DNA from: Symsagittifera roscoffensis
Taxonomy: Eukaryota > Xenacoelomorpha > Acoela > Convolutidae
Assembly (NCBI RefSeq): GCF_963678635.1
Contig: NC_087062.1
Coordinates: 93,099,845 to 93,163,844 of the forward strand
Length of the DNA stretch: 64,000 bases
Direction of reading: 5' to 3'
Shown: in pieces, positions 46,910-59,100 of the stretch
Position numbering within the stretch: position 1 is the first letter of the stretch
Layout of the letters: every line of letters starts with the position of its first letter
The notes under the pieces: generated by a model
The model's input: only the letters and a program-made list of their open reading frames with translations
Told to the model about the DNA's origin: nothing
Databases searched by the model: none
Translations under genes and position numbers: made by a program

Positions 46910-48110
46910 ATAGATCCTATCCATAAGCTAACTTTTGGCTCTTTGTAATTTTTTCAATTCATATGTGAGCAATTCGTGCCGAATAAGGCTCACACTTTAA
47001 ACTGATTCAAAATACATTTTCAGCACTAACAAAGCCCTAGTTATTTCAATCTAATTCAAACTGTTTTCATCTCCTTCTATGGAACGACTTTACTCCTTTT
47101 ATTTTTATTGATCAAAAACGCAAAAAAAAATGTAAAAAGCTGTACGTTATTATATTTCTTTCAGTAGTTGAATAAAAGATTTTGGAATATAATATTTTTT
47201 TAAATTTTCAATAGAGTTTGATGATTTCTTAAATTCAACATAACCAAAAAAATTTCCGAGATCGAAAGCGTACGTTGTGAACGAAAACAGTTAATCGTAT
47301 TCGAACAAAATCCTGTGAACAAAGTAGTTTTTTGCGTTCAGACAAATATGTCGGCTAATCGAAGCAAAATGATAATTTGGAAAATATGATGTCAATGACC
47401 AAGCAGCAATTGCCTTTTCCGGTTCGGTCGGATGCGATAACATTCGGCACAAAACTGAACTGCTCGTGAATCATGTTCGCATCTAACCTGTAAATCTGAA
47501 AGGACTTTTGAGTAAATTTCTTATTTGATCAACTTTCTTCCTTTCAAAGTAAAATTTATAAAAAAATTTTAAGTAAAATTTTATTAATTCATTAGAGCGT
47601 AGTCTGATACTGAAAGCCTCTTAAAACGTTTGTTCAGAGTTTGTATATCCAATTTTAACCAACCAGTCCCCGTGGCACTGGCTAACGAATTCTGCTAACA
47701 GCTATTTTGCTTTCCATTATTTAACAATTCCTCGAAAAAATCAAAGAATTGCTGTTATTGTATTAGTCCAACAAAAGTTTTTTTATATTAAAATATTACG
47801 TTATTTTTTTCTTGAGACACTCAATAAATTTCATTAAGGAAAGACCGATAAACCTATGTTGTGACACATGTCATTCTTACCTTATAAGACACCAATTTTT
47901 AAATTAGAAACAGTTTTAAAGCCTTTCGCGCGCACGTTTGGAGATAACACCCTTCTTATTTTGTTGGGATACATTAGCTGATTTTCATTAATTACAATCA
48001 ACCCAATTTGAAAAGAAAGCGTTTCAAATTTCAAGTTTCATTAGTTTTAGCAGTTTAAAAAATTTCATTAGTGTTTATTTTTTCATTTTTTAAAAATTTT
48101 TTAACCATTT
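46910..48110. other. Intergenic, nothing recognised
   Basis: AT-rich DNA without coding similarity or a clear repeat shared with the rest of the window. Confidence 0.4.
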
Positions 48111-48114
48111 TTGA

Positions 48115-48715
48115 AATATTTTGACTTTTTTCGAAAACTACCCTCGCAAATCTGAGACTTTAGTTTTAAAAATCGAAACAGTCAAATTTACGATTTTATC
48201 ACCGTTTATTGAAACTTTTCGATTTTTTCATGAAAACTGCTCTTCCAAATCTAATGAGCAACAATAAAAACAGATATTATGAAAAGGCATGGGATTGGGT
48301 TTTTTTTTCTTTTTTGATAAGCTTTGGAAAATTTTTTAGTTTTTTCAAAAATTTAGTTTTTCTCAAAAACTAAAAACCTATTTTCGAAAAAAAAGGATAC
48401 CAATGATAATTGCGTCCATTTTTTGTGTGTCTGCATACTCTCATAATCTTTTTTTACCTTACCCCACTTTCTACGGGCTTCGAAAAAGTGTGTGGGAGAA
48501 TTTTTGACCCATAATTTTGGATTTCCTCGAAAACCAGCCTCTCAAATCTGAGATTTTGGTTTCAATGCATAAAACATGTTCAGGTTGTGGGAGGCTCTAC
48601 TGGAATAGTGGCTGCGCCCAAATTTTTTTTTTTTCAAAAAGTATGGCCCTTAAAAAATCAATTTTTCAATTTTTGACCAGTTTTTGAAATTTTTTGACTT
48701 TTTCGAAAACTCAGT
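48115..48715 (+). repeat. Diverged 150-190-bp repeat family, third site
   Basis: Contains the CCTCGCAAATCTGAGA block (48143), the AAATCTAATGAGCAACA junction (48248), the linked TCTGCATACTCTCATAATC segment (48430) and TGTGGGAGGCTCTACTGG (48576). The order matches 34.4-35.9 kb. Confidence 0.65.
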
Positions 48716-49030
48716 GATTCGACCCCCGGCCGACCCAAAAATTCCCTTTTTTGGTACTTTTCAAGAAATCAATTTTTGACCGACTGACCCTAAAATTTTT
48801 CTAAAGGCACCTTTGGCGCCAATATATACTAACTTTGAGGGGGAGCGCGCGCCAAAAAAACGCAAATTTTTTTGTCAAAATGTTCCAAAGAGTGCCCTAA
48901 AAACAGTTTTTTTTTACCTGCTCTTTTTTCAAAAAATTTGGCCAAAACAGAGTCTTTTTAGTGTTTTAGGATAATTTGGTCGATCTAAAAAAAAAGGTCG
49001 TCAAAATGCTCGAAAACTTGGTATTCTAAC
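48715..49030 (+). repeat. ~300-bp dispersed repeat copy (TTTTGACCGACTGACCC)
   Basis: GACCGACTGACCCTAAAATTTTTCTAAAGG, TTGGCGCCAATATATACTAAC, GGGGGAGCGCGCGCC and a TTGGTCGATCTAAAAAAAAAGG block. It is close to the copy at 57345-57660, closer than to the inverted pair at 37 kb. Confidence 0.8.
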
Positions 49031-50049
49031 TTTAGGGCTGTCAGTATCAAACAATTTGCGCTAAACTTTGACTCGTATAAAGATCTTTGGCTCCAGTTTT
49101 CGAAGAAATATGAACAATTTATACTTTGAGTAGCTTTTACTGATGCAAAAAAATTTGCAAAAGTTTTTTTTCTGCTGCGCAGCCACGATCTTCAGGACTT
49201 TGCCCTGATAAACGTGCAGTCTTTTAACGACTCATTAGCAAACTTCAATTCAATTGCGAACAGTTTTGATTGTTGAAGAGCACCGCGATAAAAAAGCGAG
49301 TTACGCTTCAGCATCCTAAGAAATTATCAAAGCGCGCGTACATAAAATGGAAACCTTAGCAACTTTTACCCCACTGGAGTAATCGAAAGAGGATTGCAGG
49401 TAAAATACTTTTTACTTAAATTCAGTTAATTGATGTCTCATCCGAGTTTAAACATTTTTATTGAAAATTATTATTTAAATCGCTGATGTTGGTCTGATTA
49501 AAAAAGAACCAAATTAAAAATTTTCGACTTTATTTTGATGCGAAGAAAACAAGACAGTCACTTTTTTTGCTAATCAAGCGGTACAATTACCCAAACATAC
49601 TCCTTCGAAAACCAAATCTGATTGATTTTATCAGGAAATTTGAAGGTTTGGTCCAAAGGTGCAATATCTTGGGTATATCAATTGCACATTAGAATTATCC
49701 CACTCAGCGGAAATTTCCGGGCAAAGGAGTTCTTTGGAGCTCTTGTTAAGGGCCAAAAACTGTTTTTTAATCAAATTAGTAGCTGATGGCGTCAAAACCA
49801 CTTTGGAACAATTGTTTTCCCGGTGGGTGCAAAATAGATGGCATAAACTAGTACCAAAGTGAGTAACCATTGGAGGGTCTTGTTAAAAAAATTTTAGGAA
49901 CGAAAGCGGTGATACTCCCACTTTCAGCACGTTGGTTAGCCCGTTTTAAACAGTGCTACTAACCGACTAGTTTATTTTGACTTTCACTGATCGAGATGCA
50001 ATGACTTAGCCAATTGCAGAAACAACAACTGGAGCAGGACTGAAGTCAA

Positions 50050-50513
50050 CCCTAGTCGATCAAGGGAGGTTATCTTGCAAGATCTTGCAAGATTCTTGCA
50101 AAAGAGGGTTATCTTGCAAGATCTTGCAAGATGGAGGTTATCTTGCAAGATCTTGCAAGATGGAGGCTATCTTGCAAGAATCTTGCAAGAATCTTGCAAG
50201 ATAACCATCCCAAGATAACCATCCCAAGCTTTCTGGGGGCAACCGCCTAGCGGGCTGTGCGTATGTATGCGTAGCTAAGATTGCTTCCTTCTTCCACGAA
50301 CGCTACTTGGTTGTCTCCGCGTGTAAAGCTGTTTTTGCCCAAAAAAATTGTATCTTTAAAGATCTTGCAAAAAAAGGTTATCTTTAAAGGAGGTTATCTT
50401 GCAAGATCTTGCAAGAATCTTGCAAGATCTTTTAAAGAGATGCATCCTCTTTAAAAGAATCTTGCAAGATTCTTGCAAGATCTTGCAAGATAACCTCCCT
50501 TGATCGACTAGGG
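50050..50513. mobile_element. 464-bp foldback element built from ATCTTGCAAG units
   Basis: It starts CCCTAGTCGATCAAGGGAGG and ends with the exact reverse complement. Inside each end, ATCTTGCAAG (itself a near-palindrome) is repeated many times, so each arm can pair both with the other arm and with itself. The central 150 bp (50220-50370) is unique and GC-richer. No matching target duplication is clear. Class: foldback or MITE-like DNA element. Confidence 0.85.
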
Positions 50514-50689
50514 AAGTTACTGAAAATAGACAAAATGACTTTTGAAATAAAACTTGAAAACTGAAACACAGCTGAAAAAATGCAACTAAACAATAAAAAA
50601 TGATCATTAAAAGGTCACAGTTTTCTTACACTAGTGGACCAAATTAAGCGTAAATTTAAATCTTTATTTTCTAATATGAGTGTTTCAAT

Positions 50690-51090
50690 GTTCACATTGG
50701 TTTGCAAATTTCACATAGACCAAGAGCAAATGATAAGAGCTACCCTCAATGAAACTAGCAATATTTAGTTCTAACGACTTAGCAATGTAATCCGGGTCTG
50801 AAAACAATAATTTTCCTCTTCTTCACCATATTTTGCATCGGATTGAACTGTTTCTCGAATAAGCGGAATAAAAAAATTGTTCGTGCGACGTGAAACATTC
50901 TCAGCGAGAAGATTGTAATAATTAGTGTGAAAACTTTACAAAGCCTGGCTATGTCCTATGAGCAAAACTGGCATTTTCAGACCCGGATTATAATGGTAAG
51001 TCATTGAAGCCAATTATTGATAATTTCATAGAAGGTAGCTGTGATCATTTGCTCTTGCTCTATACAAAATTTCACGTAGAGTCGAAGTAA
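50690..51090. repeat. Inverted repeat, possible MITE
   Basis: A left arm (about 50700-50800; GAGCAAATGATAAGAGCTACC and TAATCCGGGTCTGA) is mirrored by a right arm (about 50978-51080; TCAGACCCGGATTA and GTAGCTGTGATCATTTGCTC). The arms are ~100 bp with ~180 bp between. Identity is moderate, so it is older than the foldback element next to it. Confidence 0.65.
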
Positions 51091-52156
51091 TTGTTGTTCA
51101 AAATGAACAAAGAAAACAGGCACTTTAGAAGTTAACATTGTAACTTGTAGCTTACAACGTTATGGACTCGACTCAATACATGTGTACACTGTTTGTTTTT
51201 CGGTTTTTCTTCAATTACATCTGAATATTTTGAACCAATTTACAGTATTTTTTCCTCCCTTGATTGAAACTTTGGATTCAAAGAGACAAAAGTTTGAATT
51301 TTTTTGCTAGTATCAATTCTGGGTAGAGAATTTTTGTAAGATGTTAATCATAAAATTGTTCGACTACTTGAAAACTTTTCTTGGATTCCTGAGTGCATTT
51401 TCCTTCTTTTGAGCGGAGAGTTCGGGATTTGAGGCGAAAAAATTCTATAGGAAAACCAGAGTAGTCAAATTTTGCCCAAATTGTTTTTGATTTTATATCA
51501 TCTCTAGTCCAGTAACCTTGAGATTTTTTGCTGAACAACTACTTCCAAAAAGCGCCCAAATTTGGCTTTTTAAATTGATTTTTGCAAAATAATACTCCCA
51601 AGTTTGATTTTTCAAGATGTCGAGGAGTCGAGATGGGTAACATTTATTTCGGCAATTTCTCAGTATTATGCTGAAAATAATCGGACTGGGTAATAACGTG
51701 CAGTTGTTGTTAATCACAAACAAGGCTATAACTGGCCACCAAATCGGATGTGAACCAAATCGGATGTGTACTCAGCTTGTGTACTCTTGGCTGGTATATA
51801 CTGGAGAAAGAAAGCAACGCAACCAAACAGTTTGTAGTTTTTTAAGTTTCCTTAAAAAAAGCTTAACACATAAAATCTTCGAAATTTGTGTGCAAAAACA
51901 GCACGTTTGAAGACAAATGAAATAGTTTGATCACATATAGTGAAAAAAAATGTGTGATCAAACAATTTTAGTGTTAATGTGATGAATATAGTTTTAAGAT
52001 GTCGAAAACCTGATTCAGATACAGAAATGTGAAATTTTTGAGCCGGACTCTACCAATGAGTACGTAAAGTAATCGTTTGGCCTTAGACAATTTTTTAAAT
52101 TAAAGGTAGGTTTTGCGCACAGTATAAAAAAAAGAAGAAAAGAAGCTTATAGCTCC

Positions 52157-52479
52157 AAATAATCAAAATGTCAAAAAAGAAGTTGTTCAGAAATGAAAAT
52201 AGTGTTTGGGTTTCATTTCACCTTTTTGTACCAGAGAACGTTTTTATTTGGGACAATCAATCACTTCAATTAAATGCCTAAATCTAAACGAACTCTATTG
52301 ACCTAAGAAACCTGAAAAAGATTTTGCTTTATAAGAATTTTTTTCTCCAATACTGTTAATTCTTCATATAACGTAATAGTCATCGGCATTTGAACCTGAA
52401 AAAGTTCTACAGCTTCGCCGTTGACAACCATATACTGGACAAAAAATTACTGCAACTAATTATTTTAAAAGACTCAAAC
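52157..52479. mobile_element. ~322-bp dispersed repeat, second copy
   Basis: Matches the insertion at 12591-12913 in the retrotransposon at over 90% by eye, with the same two ends (AATCAAAATGTC and AAGACTCAAAC). Finding it outside the retrotransposon shows it is an independent repeat. No target duplication is seen here. Confidence 0.85.
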
Positions 52480-55400
52480 TCGGAGGTTTTTTCTTTTAAG
52501 CTGGTGATTAATTTTTTCATTCTTTTCGTAAATACAACACACTTTAAGCAGGTTATTTGCCTGACTCAAATGAATTAGCAAAAATTTGATAAAATTTGAT
52601 AGACATTGAGCTTCTATATCAGAGGAACAAAGTTTTTAAATTTCTGATCCGAAATTAACATAAAAACTGGAATAATATTTAATTTTGTGACAGATGCAAC
52701 TTAAGGTCAACTTTTCGTGCGCAATATAAGAGTTTTTTTAGAAAACTTAATGGAATTTTCGATGACAGTTTCATGAAATGTGCTTTTGTATTTATGTTTG
52801 GAATTTTAGCTGCAACTTTTTGAGAAATAACTAAAAAAACAATCAAGCTCATCACAACCTCCGAGCACAACCATTTGAGTGTTACCATTTTATTTTGTGT
52901 TTTAGGGACGTTCGAATTTTGATATTATTAACTTATTTAGTTGCATTACTTTTTTTTCCAATTTATATTAGCAGCGTTTTTAACAAACAAACAAAGAAAA
53001 TAAAAAACAAAGGAACTTGTTCATCCTACTATAAAGAATTCTTTTCAAACAGTATTTGGGATCACGGATCAAGCATCATTGTCAGTTTTAGTTTATTTTT
53101 GTTTAATAATCCCAATTTCGAAGAAAATGACAAAAGATCTGTACTTGGTGTGATTTTTTAATCTGGCTTTCGAAGAAAGCAACGGATTGTTTATCATTTG
53201 TTAGTTTTTTATCTAAAATTGTTTTATCATCAAAATTACCTCTTTCAGCGTAGAAAAAACCATATACTCAATAAAGAAGTTGACTCCTTGAGTTCAAACT
53301 CCAAAACAAAATAAACAAATTGTTATAATTAGTGAAAAAATTCAGAAGACGAAAAATTTTAATTTGGCCATAAAGTTCGACTAATTTATGCGCGTTTTTG
53401 AAAATTTATTTCTGATGATGAAAACGGAAGCGCAAACAATACAAGCAGGGGACAATATCCTTCAGTCATCAAAATGCTTCCTAATTGATTTGAGGCAAAA
53501 TCATTGGTCAAAACGATTACCTATACCTTTCAAATGATACAACATACTATTTAAAATTGGCCGTTGAAAGAGGAAAGCAAGTAACCTAAATCTTCAAACT
53601 TGAGTTTCTTCGAAAACAAAAACAAAATATTTAACATATTCGGAAACAAAAAAGGTCAGTCAAAACTTGCAGTGCTTTGCCCTGATACGAGTAACTCATT
53701 CTTTCTAAAATAACGACATTTCAAATGGCAGTTTTTTGAAAGTTTTTTTAAAGATTATGAAAAACAGTGATGTTTTGAGATCTCATTGATTTTAATAGAG
53801 CCATGGGGGTTTGGAAATTGCTATTTTTAAAGTTTGGGCCATTACAAATTTGGGTGCAATGCGCGATATATTGCGTTTTTAAAACAACTTAGCCCAAAAA
53901 ACCATCTTGAAACAATTGCAAATTGAAGCGAGGTACTTTATGGATCGAAAAAGTATTTTGGTAGATTGTAAATTTTTGGCTTGATTTTCAAAGCCAATTT
54001 AAGTTTTTTAGTTACTGAACATTCATCCAAATTGATAGATCAAGGCGTTGTCTTGATACAAACAAAAGTAAGCATTTCTTTAATGTGGTGAAACATTGGC
54101 AGCCACAGTGTATAAACGAATTTTGCGGTCACTATCATCGTTACATCACGTTCTTCCAGAAGGATAATTTTTGATCTGACCACCAATCTTAAGTCGTTGG
54201 AGAAGACTATGGATAAGCTTGTCTTTTTGTTCTCTGAGTTTGTTTATCTCGAAGAAAGCTTGTATAATAATTATGCACCTGATTGGAATTCTAAAACAAA
54301 TTTTCAGAAAAATTAGTCAGATATTTTTTGATTTTCATGTCAAATTTCTTGATATTTGATGGTATTTTTTTCAATTTTGATGAGATCCAATTTAATCTAG
54401 ACGCAATTTGGACGTTTTTTTGGAGATATTTACATCACATAATGCAGTTTTTTGCCCAATTCAAGCAATCCAAAAAACAAATCAAATAAACAAAAAAAAA
54501 CATATTTATAATTTTTCGCCTTCTCTCCTATTGTTCTTATCTTTTGAATTTAAGCTCATTTTGTTGTACGCATGATTTATCCACAAGGTTTTGCTTTTTT
54601 CTGCAATTTCTAAATCCAAAATTTTCATCAATTAAAAAAAAATGTGACGTCATGTGCTTGCTAATGATCAAATTAAGTTGTTTGGCTTTTTTGTGAGAGT
54701 AAAAACAAAAAAAAGACCAGAAAATGATTCATTTTAGGCCATATATATCACTAAAATTTTATAGATGATGAAACATGCTATGAAAAATCATTTTAAAAAA
54801 GAAATTGAGTGAACGAAACAAACCCAAAAGAGGTTTTCTGTCTTATATCGTCAATCAATGTGCTTTTCGCTATAACCAAACACTTGTTATTATAAAAAAA
54901 ATGAAGGCTAGATTAAAAATATTCCTCCACTGTTACAGCAACTGTAAATCATGTAAGTTTCAGTTTGTTTGTGCAAACATGAAACTTAAGAAGGCAGTTG
55001 AAGGTCAATCATTTTACTGCTGTTTAGTTTTTTTTGTCAATTTAGTTGTGCTTCAAAAAACAAACCTTTGACAAATTGGGGCGATTTTAGGCCGAAACAA
55101 TTAAGACAAAATTTGCTTAAATTTTCAACAAAAATATTGTGGTGCAATTGGTTTTGCGAAATTCTGGCCCAAAATTTTGACCAAAAACAGATCAGTTTTG
55201 ACTTATTTAGTCAATCAAAAATAATACCATTTGAAATAATATAAAAACAACATAAAAAATAGCCTCATACGCGGTACAAATAAAATTAAAAAGGGTGTGA
55301 TTTCCAAAACTTTTTAAATATAAAATACAAAAAATTGGTGTTTTTAATGGAAAAGGTAATATTTCTTCTCTATCAAAGAAAAATATAATAATTTATGCCG

Positions 55401-55900
55401 TTTTTGAAGATTTGTCTGAAATTTTTTGTGATGCGCAAGAAGCTTACTTGGATGTAAATTTTTTGGTATTTGCCTCGGTAGTTTTGGCGAAATTTTTGAA
55501 TGACTAGAGAAATCAAAAATGAACCTTTTTGAGTTAAAATAAATTTTGGGACCGAATTGCACGATAGTAATTAATTAAACTAAATTTTTAAGCGAGTTTT
55601 TTAATCTTATCGTTTTTCACTTAAAATCAACCCCATTTGAGAAAAACGTATTGCTACAAAATTGTTTTATTACACACAATTTTTCCATATAGACCGGAAA
55701 ATTTAAATAATTTATGTTTTTTATTCTCTTGACAGTTTTCAACAAAAACGATAAATGAAATGAGGTAGAGAGAGAAATTTTTGATCAGTGATCGCTTGCA
55801 GACTTTTTAAAACTTTTAGACTTCCGCGGTTAAACTACACAATGTGCGCTTGAGTTTTTATTTTGCTTTTCACAAAGAATAGCTAAAGAAAACATCTCAA
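52480..55900. other. Intergenic, nothing recognised
   Basis: AT-rich DNA. Open frames of up to 88 codons exist (52895-53161, 54805-55071) but show no domain, no clear splice context and a low-complexity composition, so none is called. Confidence 0.4.
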
Positions 55901-56163
55901 TTCTTAAGAAAATCAAAAAAACGCAACAAATATTTAATATTTGAATTGAAGCAAATCTAGCAAAAACTGTCTTTCTTTTTCAATTTTAAATAGTTTTGAC
56001 GATATTGTCAACCTAATCAAAAAATACTTTAAAACAGTATAACAGGTGTTGGAATTAGGAGTACTTTGCGTCGCTATGTAGATTGGTTGTATATGCAGAT
56101 CTTTGCCTAGATAGATCATCCATAAAAGCTAATGAACTTTTTTTCAGATTGTTGCTTTTACGA

Positions 56164-59100
56164 ATGATGTTCGAAATGCTTAAATTCAAGCATCGCAAGC
56201 ATTTGGATTCGATTCGAGGGCTTGCATGTCTTCTCGTTATTTTATTTCACTGCGACTGTCACGCTCTTTCAAATGGCTATGTCGGCGTCGATGTCTTTTT
56301 CGTACTATCTGGATATCTTATAACTTCAATTCTGCTCAGAGAACTTTACAACAACGATCGAATAGACTTGTGCAAATTTTATTCTAGACGTTTCACGAGG
56401 TTATTTCCGGCTTCTTGTGTTGTTCTGATTTCAACAGCGATCGTATACAAAATTATCGAGCTTCCTGAATATACTGAACGACATAAGAATTCATTTTTGT
56501 GGTCATCGCTTTATGGTCAAAATTGGTATGCTTTGAGAATTGCGACCGATTATTTCACAGAAAAAGGGTCTGACCAAAGTCCAGTTATACATTTCTGGTC
56601 GCTTTCTATTGAAGAGCAGTTTTATTTTATTTATCCTTTGCTGCTCTCAGTTTTGTGGGCATTTTGTCGCAAAAATTTAAACTACTTATTTTTTATTTTC
56701 GTTGGGTCTTTTTTCATAACTAGTGCGTACAACATCCATTTATGGTATGAAAACCCAATGATTTCTTATTTTTCGACTTTTGGACGTGTTTACCAGCTAC
56801 TTGCAGGTTCTGTTTTGGCAGTTGTTATCCTTTTGAATCAGACCAAAAACTATTTTAACTTGCAGCCAGAGCGGAAAGGATCAAAAATCGAAAGAGCTTC
56901 TGACTATCTTTCTGGTTTTCTGTTCTTGTTGATGCTGTTTGTGGTGCTATTTTTTACCCATATCAACAGTTTGCTCTTAGGTCAAATTACAGTTATGGGA
57001 TCGTTTGTTATTTTTACACTTCTTGAAATTTCTTCCGTTGATGGACAAGTTAAAACGATGTTTTTTGAGAATAAAATCATTTGCTTCATTGGGAAAATAT
57101 CCTATGGAATGTACCTCAGCCACGTGCCAATCACGAAGTTTGGAGATATTCTGGGTCTTCAGGCAGGGATTTAAGTTTTGAACCGAACAGATCTTAACTG
57201 CTTGTGATTCGTGATTTTGAAATCCCAGGTAACTTCCTCATTTTCATTGCTTACAAACCCAGCCATAATTGCAGCGTTGGCTTAAATTGTAAAAGGTATA
57301 AAAAATAGAGAAATGCGGCTGAAACTTTTTGATTGACCATAATTGATTGACCATAAATCCATTTTTGGCCGACCGACCCTAAAATTTTCCTAAAGGCACC
57401 TTCGGCGCCAATATATACTAACTTTGAGGGGGAGCGCGCGCCAAAAAAACGCGATTTTTTGTCAAAATTTTTCAAAAAGTGCCCAAAAACGGCTTTTTTG
57501 ACTGTTTTTTCAGAAATTTGCCTGCGGGGGAGCTCCAAAGTGCTTTGGGAGAGCTCCAAAATCAATTTGGTCGACCTAAAAAAAAAAGGTCGTCAAAATT
57601 TTCGAATTTTTTTTGAAAATCCGCCCCCCCTCGAGAAAATCCTAGATCCGCCCCGCGTACAGTTACCATTTTGTTCCATTAGAAATATTTTCTTTACGAA
57701 TAGAAATGTTGGCTCAAAACCGAGATTCAAATTTTTTCTCGGGTCTCGATGAAGTAGTGGCAGTTTTTTGTATGCTTAATTAGACCGAAAAATCGTAACA
57801 TGAAAATGTTTTTTTCTTATTGTGAGTGCAATTTCCAACATACAATAAATTCCGTTTCCAACGCACAAATGGTTAGTTTTTCTTGTACTGTTCTAGATAA
57901 CGCAAAATAAAAATAAGAAATTTTTTGAAATCCCTCAACTGAAACGACTGAAAGAGCTCTATTTTGATATATCATTTCGCCCAACCCGATCATTGTTTGA
58001 TGATTGAATGCATACGAAACCAGAATTGACTCCCATTGACAACCAGAATTGATTTGGCACCATTGCTATTTGTAAAAACTTAAAATATCAGATTTCAACA
58101 AAACGTTAAATACTTGGGCTCTTTTCCAGTTCCCCCCCCCTTTCAAAGTACCGAGTTTTATATTTGTTTTACGTGTTATTATGGCTAAATGCGTGATTTT
58201 ACGCTGCAAAGTATGATGAACAAATCTGTTCAGAATTGTCAATTTGTTCACCACGCCAATTTTCATTGCATTATGACAACGTTAAATAGACTTTTCAAAA
58301 TTGAATTGGAAAGGGGGGGGGGGAAACTGGAAAAAAGCCAATACTTGGTATAAAATTGCATCGTAAGAGAACAAAAATGCACGGGCGACTAAGTAAACAA
58401 ACAATTTAGTGCCTCTGAGCCCACTTTTACTTTCTCGCCTTTTTTCTGCAATAGTGTTTTTTTTGTCATACATCAAAACTCTGTTCTTCTGAAATTTAAG
58501 TCCCTGGATCTCTTTAACTATTTCCCCCTCTTTGCTAACTAGTAACGGATTACCACCCCTAAAAAGAACTAATTCAGCGGTTAAGCATATGATAATTTTG
58601 AGACCTAGTGACGAGTCTCCTCCCCTCCCCCCCCCCCCCCCCTTTGCAAAAAGGGGAAATAGTTAAGGAAATAAGGAAATCCTAAGTCACTTTTTCAAAG
58701 GCACTTGATGGACCATTGCGTGCAGTGCAGATACTTATTGTCACATTTCTTGCAGCAGTCGCTTTACATTTCCTGGTGGAAACTCCATCAAAGCAATTGA
58801 TCGCTAAAATTGATCCCAAGCCTGCCCATCTTCTGACTTTCTTCCTATGCTTACTTTTTCTACAAACTGCAGTTCTGGGACTGATTTTTTCTAGAATCCA
58901 GAAAAATGTTCAAGACGAAAAAGTTCAAAAAGTTGCGCTTGCCAAGTCTAAATTTATTTGCAATGAGTTCCGCAAATTCGGAAGTATTTTCCTTACTGGT
59001 GATTCTCATACAGAAGCCTGGGTTGAACCATTTCTGGAGTTGAAAAAGGAGTGCAACATATCATCCGAGTATAAGCATATATGGCGGAGCGTGTCGTCTT

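Noticed and set aside
49659-49862. 67-codon frame that looked like a transposase fragment
   Set aside because: Too short and without DDE or helix-turn-helix motifs; the opposite strand is open too.
52895-53161. 88-codon frame with a hydrophobic start after a TTTTAG
   Set aside because: A hydrophobic T-rich segment can arise by chance here; no partner exon or family found.
54805-55071. 88-codon frame with several Cys and Lys
   Set aside because: No recognised motif, no homologous neighbour and no clear splice signals in a very AT-rich stretch.
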